Translations under genes and position numbers: made by a program
Part shown: one piece after another, positions 51,121-56,462 of the stretch
Layout of the letters: each line of letters starts with the position of its first letter
How positions within the stretch are numbered: the stretch's first letter is position 1
The notes under the pieces: model-generated
Told to the model about the DNA's origin: nothing
Seen by the model: only the letters and a program-made list of their open reading frames with translations
Databases searched by the model: none
Origin: an uncultured Pseudanabaenaceae cyanobacterium
GTDB lineage: Bacteria; Cyanobacteriota; Cyanobacteriia; PCC-9006; JAAUQQ01
DNA length: 56,462 nt
Direction of reading: 5' to 3'
NCBI GenBank assembly: GCA_937949725.1
Contig: CALECT010000047.1
Span: 1-56,462 of the forward strand

Positions 51121-51783
51121 CTAATCTGCCCATTTACGGAGCAGGTTGGCGAGGCTTTTTGAGATCAGGTCGAACTCGTCACCCTTGCCAGATTTGGTGA
51201 ACAGCGATCGCCTCGCAGTATCCAAATCAAATAAAATTTCTCGCTCTGCAGGATCCCGAATTAGGCTTTGTACCCAGCCCACGGCCACCAATCGTTGCCC
51301 CGATGTCACCTCGGCAACGCGGTGCAGCGTGGAGGAGGGATAAACAAAGACCGTATTGCTCGCTAGCTTGTAGCTTTGTTCGTCATCTGCGCCTTCGGTG
51401 ACCAGTTCGCCCCCTTCGTACTCGTTGGGATCGTTCAAGAAAAGCGTGAATGAAAGATCTGCCCGGCGCAGGCCTGAGCCTCCCATGAAGGCATTGTCCG
51501 TGTGGCGACCGTAGGACATGCCTGATTGGTAACGGCTAAAAAGTAAGGAATGGATGCTTCTGGGTCTTGCCCCGGCCTGGAAGAGGGGATGGCGCAATAG
51601 TGCCTGCTCTACGGTGCGACGTAAATCCTGGGCATTTTCTCGCTTCAGTTGCTGATTGTTTTTGACCTGTTTGGCATGCCAGCCAGCGGTGAGCTTGCCA
51701 TCGACAAATTCTGCTTCTGCTAACGCTTGGGTGACCTGTTGGAATTCGTCGGGGGTGAGCAGGTTCGGAATTTGAAATTGCAT
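51121..51783 (-). CDS. PKHD-type Fe(II)/2-oxoglutarate dioxygenase (PiuC/YbiX-like)
   Basis: A 220-residue oxygenase with a double-stranded beta-helix fold. The N-terminal text MQFQIPNLLTPDEFQQVTQAL fits PiuC proteins. The iron-binding His and Asp are in YGRHTDNAFMGG at about 101-112, and the final His is in STLHRVAEVTSGQRLVAVGWVQSLIRD at about 160-185 (with the 2-oxoglutarate Arg in GQRLVAVGW). I chose the ATG at 51783; an upstream in-frame start would add 36 residues that do not resemble the family. In other bacteria relatives are near iron-uptake genes; here no such gene is adjacent. The gene is convergent with the M56 gene. Confidence 0.9.
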   Translation of the reverse strand: MQFQIPNLLTPDEFQQVTQALAEAEFVDGKLTAGWHAKQVKNNQQLKRENAQDLRRTVEQALLRHPLFQAGARPRSIHSLLFSRYQSGMSYGRHTDNAFMGGSGLRRADLSFTLFLNDPNEYEGGELVTEGADDEQSYKLASNTVFVYPSSTLHRVAEVTSGQRLVAVGWVQSLIRDPAEREILFDLDTARRSLFTKSGKGDEFDLISKSLANLLRKWAD

Positions 51784-51992
51784 AGATGGGAACGAACTGC
51801 TTGGAAAGAGCAGCTTGGGTGACACAGAAGGCTCGATCAATTCTACGGGCTGTACAGAGCAATTGTTAGGGATTTTTCTCAACAGCGCCAAAAGAAAAGA
51901 GACTGAGCCTCAGTCCAGTCTCTACCAAAGGATATAAATAGCGATCGTCCTAACCCATCCAGAAAGGGCGATCGCTCAAGTGGGGTAAAGGC

Positions 51993-52235
51993 TTAGCCCT
52001 CACCACCTTCGCCGCCTTCACCGCCCTCGCCACCTTCGTCGTCAGTGGCTTCTTCTGCAGGGGCTTCTTCGCCTTCGCCGCCTTCGCCGCCTTCAGCTTC
52101 AGGAGCGACTTCTTCAGTTGTCTCAGGAGCAGCACCTTCGCCGCCTTCGGTAGTGGCGGAGGGGCCGCAAGCGACTAGGCCGGTCGCGAGACTAGCGGCG
52201 AGGAACAGTTCAACGGGCTTTAGTTTCTTTTGCAT
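51993..52235 (-). CDS. Small acidic Gly/Glu-repeat lipoprotein
   Basis: This 80-residue protein starts with a Lys-rich N-terminus and a hydrophobic segment (PVELFLAASLATGLVACG) ending in the lipobox LVAC at about residues 20-23. It should therefore be lipidated and anchored to a membrane. The rest is almost wholly Gly, Glu, Ala and Pro, with several EGGEGG repeats encoded by nine-base units. No known family is recognised. Its mature part is strongly acidic and likely disordered. In the other frame the same strand encodes a Lys/Ala-rich 61-codon run (51950-52135), a by-product of the repeat structure. Confidence 0.75.
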   Translation of the reverse strand: MQKKLKPVELFLAASLATGLVACGPSATTEGGEGAAPETTEEVAPEAEGGEGGEGEEAPAEEATDDEGGEGGEGGEGGEG

Positions 52236-52407
52236 GGATTTTATGACTCACACCAGTGATTTATTAGACTGCTTCAATGAAGCTCTGAGAGCGTATCGCT
52301 GATGATATTGATTGTCAATCCATTGGATATTGCAATATCTGCATCGACCTAAAGGTCTATTTGGGCACTTGTGAAACTGAACTGTTTTCAGGACTGGGAC
52401 CACAAAG

Positions 52408-52443
52408 AGAAAGGGCTGCTCTTGGTGGGAAGCAGCCCTTTCT
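52408..52443 (-). terminator. Terminator after the DUF1517 gene
   Basis: The arms agaaagggctgct (52408-52420) and agcagccctttct (52431-52443) form a 13-bp stem with a ten-base loop, 43 bases beyond the stop codon. Confidence 0.82.
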
Positions 52444-52486
52444 CGAATCAATCAGATGGGAGATCGCTATGCTCTCAGTAATCGGC

Positions 52487-53485
52487 TTAAGCGACCAAGC
52501 GGAGTTCGGGATAGTCTTCCATCACCTCATCCGCTGTCAGCACATCGCCTTCAGCCTGGGGTTCCCAGAGCAGCTCGACACCGTAGAGCTCTTCGCTGGA
52601 AATGGCTCCTGCAGTGCGCAAGGCAGTGCGTAGGTCACTGGCATTGTTGATTTTTGGGATGCTGAGCTTGCCTTTGGAGGCAATGATTAGGGTGGCAACG
52701 ATATATTCGTTTTCTTCAGCTATATCTGCCAGGGTTCCACCTGCACCGAGGGCCTTAGCATCGTCGTCGCGCAACTTGCCTTTGACATTGGAAAGGGTTT
52801 CAGCTGCTAGTTTGCTACGGGCTTGGAGGGTGTAGCGATTAAAGGCTGTTTCCGCTTGGGTCAGCTTGGTGACTTCGCCGTCGGTGCTGCCGTAGGCCCA
52901 AAACTCGGGGTGGCGCAGCAGGGCCAGGACGGATTCCTGGAGCAGGCCAGCCAGACCTTCGTTTGTGGTGGTGTCAGAGGTGCGAGCCACGCGGTTGAGA
53001 TCCGTTTGCAGTTCGCGAGCGGAGGCCAGCAAGCCGATCTGGACCTTGGCTACGGTGACGTTAGGGTTTGCGGTGCTGGAGAGTCCAGGTGTTGTTCCAT
53101 CGTCGCTAGCGGCTAGGTTGCGGAAGGTATTAACCAGAAAACTTGCGATAGCAAAAAAGATCAGCAGGGAAAACAGTCCGCCGCCGCCGCCAAACATCAT
53201 GAAGGGCAACATAAATCCGCCACCGTAACCCATCCCACCACGATAGCCACCGCGATACCCGCCGCTATAGCCACCGCCGTAGGAACCGCCCCTGCTGCGA
53301 GGCATAGTACGAGTGGGGGATGGTGCTCGGAAACCACCAGCACGACCGCCACTGCGAGCAGCAAAAGCAGGGCTGGCTTGGCTAAAGAGTAGACCCGTCA
53401 CGAGGGTCAGCACCAATGCCCGTTTGGTGAACTTTTTAAGGAACTTTTGAATTCCAGATTTAATCCGCTCAGACTGAATTTGCAT
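52487..53485 (-). CDS. DUF1517 family secreted/membrane protein
   Basis: DUF1517 proteins are conserved in cyanobacteria and plastids and have no established molecular function that I can state with confidence. The 332 residues have a basic N-terminus and a signal-like segment ending PAFAARSGG near 43. A Gly/Ser/Arg/Tyr-rich region with repeated YGGG and YRGG units is at about 45-95, and a hydrophobic segment LFSLLIFFAIASFLVNTF is at about 105-122. The conserved domain with VAKVQIGLLASARELQTDLNRVA is at about 145-168, and the end includes LYGVELLWEPQAEGDVLTADEVMEDYPEL. The gene is followed by a terminator. The gap to the upstream gene on the same strand is about 100 bases. Confidence 0.92.
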   Translation of the reverse strand: MQIQSERIKSGIQKFLKKFTKRALVLTLVTGLLFSQASPAFAARSGGRAGGFRAPSPTRTMPRSRGGSYGGGYSGGYRGGYRGGMGYGGGFMLPFMMFGGGGGLFSLLIFFAIASFLVNTFRNLAASDDGTTPGLSSTANPNVTVAKVQIGLLASARELQTDLNRVARTSDTTTNEGLAGLLQESVLALLRHPEFWAYGSTDGEVTKLTQAETAFNRYTLQARSKLAAETLSNVKGKLRDDDAKALGAGGTLADIAEENEYIVATLIIASKGKLSIPKINNASDLRTALRTAGAISSEELYGVELLWEPQAEGDVLTADEVMEDYPELRLVA

Positions 53486-53585
53486 GGTTACGTCTTTGGC
53501 CGCGCAGACAGCGGACTGTTTAGTTGAAACGTTGTTGTATAGCCTTTATTTTAGCGGGTTGTGCTGGCTAGGCCAGTTGAGCACC

Positions 53586-53780
53586 CTACTTCTGGGCATC
53601 GGTTCTCCACACTAGGAAGCAAGGATCTGTCGAACGGAATAGGAATTGGTCCCAGTTCTTAAGACAACCTAAAAATTCTGCTTCTAGATCACGAAAGCTC
53701 GCTGGGTCATTGCTTCGAGCGAGTCTGAGTGAATCGATGATGGAAGTTTGAAGGGATGACTTAACCACCACCCACGATGG
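53586..53780 (-). CDS. Possible small protein downstream of thiS, overlapping its end
   Basis: A minus-strand frame of about 60 codons follows thiS and has a stop at 53586. Its best start is a GTG that overlaps the thiS stop codon region (GTGGTGGTTAA), which would give translational coupling. The sequence has a plausible soluble composition (for example SIIDSLRLARSNDPASFRDLEAEF), but no known domain is recognised. A longer version that overlaps thiS more deeply is possible. It may be random. I mark it low. Confidence 0.3.
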   Translation of the reverse strand, partial: PSWVVVKSSLQTSIIDSLRLARSNDPASFRDLEAEFLGCLKNWDQFLFRSTDPCFLVWRTDAQK

Positions 53781-53988
53781 TGACGACTTCGAGGTTGTCA
53801 TCGTTGGCGATGACGGTGGTTTCCCAATGTTGCCGATGCAAGATTTGGCCGTTGTATTCCACGGCGACCAGTTTGGGGTTCATGCCCTGCTGCTCCAAGA
53901 ATTGAGGCAGTGTGGTGGCGGCCGGGCATTGTTTTTCTTCGCCGTTGACCGTGAGGGTCAAGTTTGTCGCAGGCAGGGAGTCAGCCAT
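53761..53988 (-). CDS. thiS: Sulfur carrier protein ThiS
   Basis: ThiS is a ubiquitin-like sulfur carrier for the thiazole part of thiamine. The 75 residues have LTVNGEEKQCPAATTLPQFLEQQG at about 11-34, VAVEYNGQILHRQHWETT at about 42-58, and the C-terminal GG at the very end (VVTIVGGG). This is needed for adenylation and thiocarboxylate formation. It lies on the same strand as thiE, 165 bases downstream of that gene, and the inverted repeats at 54027-54136 lie in the gap. ThiF and ThiG are not in this window. Confidence 0.93.
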   Translation of the reverse strand: MADSLPATNLTLTVNGEEKQCPAATTLPQFLEQQGMNPKLVAVEYNGQILHRQHWETTVIANDDNLEVVTIVGGG

Positions 53989-54026
53989 GGCAAGTGCAAA
54001 TCAAGGTGTCAGGTTCTCAACGTAAC

Positions 54027-54090
54027 GCAGGGTGGGCCTCTATCAAGCTCCAGGTCATAACCCGAAACGCTTTGTAGAGACCCACCCTGC
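54027..54090. repeat. Inverted repeat between thiE and thiS
   Basis: The arms gcagggtgggcctcta (54027-54042) and tagagacccaccctgc (54075-54090) pair over 16 bases with one mismatch. This is a 32-base loop structure in a 165-base gap. Confidence 0.65.
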
Positions 54091-54116
54091 TCAGGTGGCG
54101 AATTTGCTTGGCTAGC

Positions 54117-54136
54117 GGACGTACGGCTGTACGTCC
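54117..54136. repeat. Short palindrome near the end of thiE
   Basis: ggacgtac and gtacgtcc flank a ggct loop, within the text gcggacgtacggctgtacgt. It is downstream of the thiE stop codon on the minus strand and may be part of a terminator or a dispersed repeat family. Confidence 0.5.
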
Positions 54137-54153
54137 CTACCCGTTTGTTTTCC

Positions 54154-55245
54154 TTAGATAGCGTCTACTGGTCGTACGGCTTGGCTGGCGCGCTTGGGCA
54201 TGTTGGGCTGGTTGAGCTGGGCCAGAAAGTACTGGGTGGTGAGGGTGGGTTGCTCAGCCTGCATCAGCGATCGCACGACAGCTACCCGTCTTGCCCCAGC
54301 TTCCACGACGGAATTCACGTTCTCCGCGTCAATGCCGCCAATGGCGAACCAAGGCACGGGGCAATTTGCTGCGGCATGGCGCACGTAGTCCAGACCCACT
54401 GCTGCTTTGCCAGGCTTGGTTGGGGTTTCATTGACGGGGCCAACGCCGACGTAATCTGCGCCTTCTTGGATGGCGAGGGATAGCTCCTCGGGATTCGTCG
54501 TAGAACGGCCAATGATGCGGTTGGGGCCAAGAATCTGTCGCGCCAGGCTGATGGGGATGTCCTGTTGGCCGAGGTGGACGCCATCGGCATTGACGGCCAG
54601 GGCAATGTCCACGCGATCGTTCATCAGGAACAGGGCACCGTAGTCATGGCACAGCTCTGAAAGCTTGGCTGCGGTTTGCAGGCGAATGATATCTTCTGAT
54701 TCTTTATCGCGGTATTGCACCAGTTGGAGGCCGCCTTGGAGGGCAGCTTCCACGGTACTGAGAATGTTATTGGCGGGGCTGGTGACGAGGTAAAGCGTGG
54801 CGGATTGCAGCTTGTTATGGCGATCGTGGGCCAGTAGGGAGCTTTCCAGGGAGTAGACCCGATAGCGCATTTGCTTGCAGGCCTCGCCCATGGCGGGGTC
54901 TTGGACCTTGCCATATTCTTCCAGGACGCGCAGGGCCTCTTGGACGCGGCAGAAGTTTGCCTGGAGCACGTCACCAATGTCGCCGCGCAGGGCTTCTTTC
55001 TCATGGGTGAGGCCGGTACCGACATCGCCGACGGTATTGCGAGCGCTGCGGAATTCGGCCCGGTGCCAGCCCGCCAGTTCCTGGCGTAGGGACTTGCATT
55101 CGTCGGTAAATTCAGGATGGTCCAGGCCGAAGCGGCACCATTCTTCGATGATGCGCAGGCCTTCACGGACGCGGTCTAGGTTTGCGTCGAGGATGCGGTA
55201 AAGCGCTGGCTGTACCAGCTTTTCCTGCCAATTGGAGTCGCCCAT
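54154..55245 (-). CDS. thiE: Thiamine-phosphate synthase with N-terminal ThiD2-type domain
   Basis: This joins the pyrimidine and thiazole phosphates to form thiamine phosphate. The 363 residues are a two-domain fusion of a cyanobacterial type. The N-terminal part at about 10-140 contains [38 protein letters not shown] and [17 protein letters not shown], matching the ThiD2/DUF domain. The C-terminal ThiE domain starts ATLYLVTS near 149 and has VQYRDKES (Lys-binding loop), [27 protein letters not shown] near 208-235, [43 protein letters not shown] near 243-285 and [30 protein letters not shown] near 297-327. No THI-box riboswitch is seen upstream. Confidence 0.95.
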   Translation of the reverse strand: MGDSNWQEKLVQPALYRILDANLDRVREGLRIIEEWCRFGLDHPEFTDECKSLRQELAGWHRAEFRSARNTVGDVGTGLTHEKEALRGDIGDVLQANFCRVQEALRVLEEYGKVQDPAMGEACKQMRYRVYSLESSLLAHDRHNKLQSATLYLVTSPANNILSTVEAALQGGLQLVQYRDKESEDIIRLQTAAKLSELCHDYGALFLMNDRVDIALAVNADGVHLGQQDIPISLARQILGPNRIIGRSTTNPEELSLAIQEGADYVGVGPVNETPTKPGKAAVGLDYVRHAAANCPVPWFAIGGIDAENVNSVVEAGARRVAVVRSLMQAEQPTLTTQYFLAQLNQPNMPKRASQAVRPVDAI

Positions 55246-55781
55246 GGTTTGTGCTTGGTTGAGGGAGGAGATTGCGTAAGGAGGGGAGCTATATGTCCCA
55301 TTATCTATGGTTTAGATAAGGATGCACCTGTCGCTGACCCGTTGCAGATGTTGCTTTGGGAAAATTAGGAGTTGAGATGGAAACCTCTAGGTTCCTGCTT
55401 TGCCCAGCCGATGCAAGGTGTCCAGTCCTGGCGGTGGGCGAAAGCTGTATCTAAGGAAACAAATGGGGAGTGCGATCGCCCATGGTCCACTAACCCACAA
55501 ATATATGGGGACGGGGTTGTGGCAAGGCTTAAGCGTTCGTCTGGAGGGTTTGTCGCCCCTAGAGGGTTTGAGTGGGTCATAGGCAGAGGCGATCGCCCCC
55601 TTCTCGTTGCTTTTGCTAGGCCTGGCTTGCTTTCTCAAATATTGGTAGGTTCCTCCCCGTAATTTGCCTTGCCAAAGCTTTCTATTTAGACAAAGAGATT
55701 GCGAACTTTCACCCAGGGAATGCGGTCTGAGGGACTGTTAGAACAGACCCAAAGCGCTACGTTGCCCCCGTCCCTTTGGTT
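55246..55781. other. Divergent intergenic region between thiE and the SPOR-like gene
   Basis: About 540 bases with several overlapping short frames but no credible protein. It carries GCGATCGC-type palindromes near 55472 and 55590. It should contain the thiE promoter and that of the following gene. Confidence 0.45.
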
Positions 55782-56381
55782 ATGAAAAGTTTTTTTGCCA
55801 GTTTGTTGAATTACACAACCACTCGGAATGTCGGTGGTCCTAGATGGGGCTTGGGGTGCAGTCGGTTGGCTGGAGCAGTTTTGATACTGGGTGTGAACTT
55901 GGGCATTGCGGAAGTGCTGGCCCAGCCCGGCTCTGTCATGCAAATTCCAGTGCCTGCGCCCCAGAAAAGGGGCGCTGCAGTGGGAGGAGGTGGAGCTGAC
56001 TTCTCTCAGACTGCAAAGCGCTCCGAGTCAAGAGATGTTTTAGCCGGAGAACCTTTGGCGATGCCAGGGGAAACGGTGCCAGTGGGCCGTTGGTCTGGAC
56101 GATCTGGGGTTAAGGAGATCGCTTTAGCGGAGATGCCTTGGATGGGCGGGGCGGGCTATGGCTATGGGGCAACTGTTGTGGCCCAGGTTCAGTATCGAGT
56201 GGTGGTGGCTACGCCCAGCGAGGTCCATGTGGATGCCTTGAAGCAGGTGATGCCAGAGGCGATCGCGGTCGCAGACGGAAAAATGATGCAGGCCGGAGCC
56301 TTTGCAGACTGGCGTCGGGCCAATGCCCTACGGCGAGCCCTGGGAGCCTATGGGTTTATCGTCGAAGTTCAAGGCCTATAG
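55782..56381 (+). CDS. Secreted or membrane-anchored SPOR-like protein
   Basis: The 199 residues begin with a basic N-terminus and a hydrophobic segment GCSRLAGAVLILGVNLGIAEVLAQ at about 26-48, either a signal peptide or an anchor. A Gly/Pro/Ser-rich linker follows, then a C-terminal domain starting YRVVVATPSEVHVDALKQVMPEA and ending MQAGAFADWRRANALRRALGAYGFIVEV. This has the pattern of a SPOR domain (VQAGAFxxxxxAxxLxxxLxxxGFxVxV). SPOR domains bind denuded peptidoglycan. I chose the ATG at 55782; the preceding TTG is possible. The family is called by pattern; the rest of the protein is not recognised. Confidence 0.75.
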   Translation: MKSFFASLLNYTTTRNVGGPRWGLGCSRLAGAVLILGVNLGIAEVLAQPGSVMQIPVPAPQKRGAAVGGGGADFSQTAKRSESRDVLAGEPLAMPGETVPVGRWSGRSGVKEIALAEMPWMGGAGYGYGATVVAQVQYRVVVATPSEVHVDALKQVMPEAIAVADGKMMQAGAFADWRRANALRRALGAYGFIVEVQGL

Positions 56382-56462
56382 GGCTCGTAGGGGCAAAGGA
56401 TTGGGCATTTATCACAGGCTGTGATTATCCAATTTCTAGACCTAATGCTTCGCAAGGCTTTC

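Noticed and set aside
51950..52135. A Lys/Ala-rich 61-codon frame overlapping the acidic lipoprotein gene
   Set aside because: It is the other reading of a nine-base repeat and has no signal or conserved feature of its own; the lipoprotein frame has a proper lipobox.
55246..55400. Possible TPP riboswitch upstream of thiE
   Set aside because: I looked for the conserved CTGAGA and ACCTGATCTGGATAATxCC-type core in the leader on the minus strand and found neither.
55372..55662. Open frames on both strands between thiE and the SPOR-like gene
   Set aside because: Mutually overlapping with no motif or signal; probably random in a GC-rich spacer.

Overview
The window comes from a cyanobacterial chromosome. 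The evidence is direct. There are genes for a plastocyanin precursor, a CrtR-type carotene hydroxylase, a CpcS/CpeS-type phycobiliprotein lyase, a plastid-lipid-associated (fibrillin) protein, a DUF1517 protein, a DUF3134-like protein and a ThiD2-ThiE fusion, and the octamer GCGATCGC (HIP1) recurs (for example at 6136, 7142 and 11656). No species can be named from this alone. I see no transposase, prophage, CRISPR array, rRNA or replication origin. One tRNA gene is present, tRNA-Leu(UAG).

Layout. 1-18.8 kb is housekeeping: the 3' part of codA, a TPR-like membrane protein, purB, petE, a type II NAD(P)H dehydrogenase, a peptidoglycan-binding/HEAT protein, a DMT transporter, sppA, aroH, crtR, tRNA-Leu, a fibrillin, a small acidic protein, mraY and a TetR regulator. 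Most of these are single transcription units bounded by strong inverted repeats that look like terminators. 19.6-47.1 kb is one large exopolysaccharide (EPS) locus. It holds two chain-length/co-polymerase proteins (one without and one with a C-terminal kinase domain), an Alg14/Alg13-like split glycosyltransferase pair, seven other glycosyltransferases, two O-antigen ligase/Wzy-type proteins, two Wzx-type flippases, a methyltransferase, an acyltransferase-3 protein and two large alkaline-phosphatase-superfamily proteins. 47.9-56.4 kb returns to accessory and housekeeping genes: a PEP-CTERM protein, a phycobilin lyase, a BlaI/M56 regulator-protease pair, a PKHD dioxygenase, a repetitive acidic lipoprotein, a DUF1517 protein, thiS, thiE and a SPOR-like secreted protein.

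How the genes fit together. The EPS locus looks like a complete Wzx/Wzy-type assembly and export line, except that no initiating phosphoglycosyltransferase and no outer-membrane Wza are present in the window. Its gene content is close to mirror-symmetric about the divergent promoter region near 33.3 kb. One PCP, Wzy, Wzx, GT2 and phosphatase-superfamily gene lies on each side, the left ones mostly on the plus strand and the right ones mostly on the minus strand. The paired GT2 proteins and the paired phosphatase-superfamily proteins are clearly similar by eye. The two phosphatase-superfamily proteins are the least explained part: they lack any visible signal peptide and differ from the classical metal-binding motifs. 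I think they are the best candidates for an undescribed step in polymer modification. The PEP-CTERM protein just beyond the locus fits the known association of exosortase substrates with EPS.
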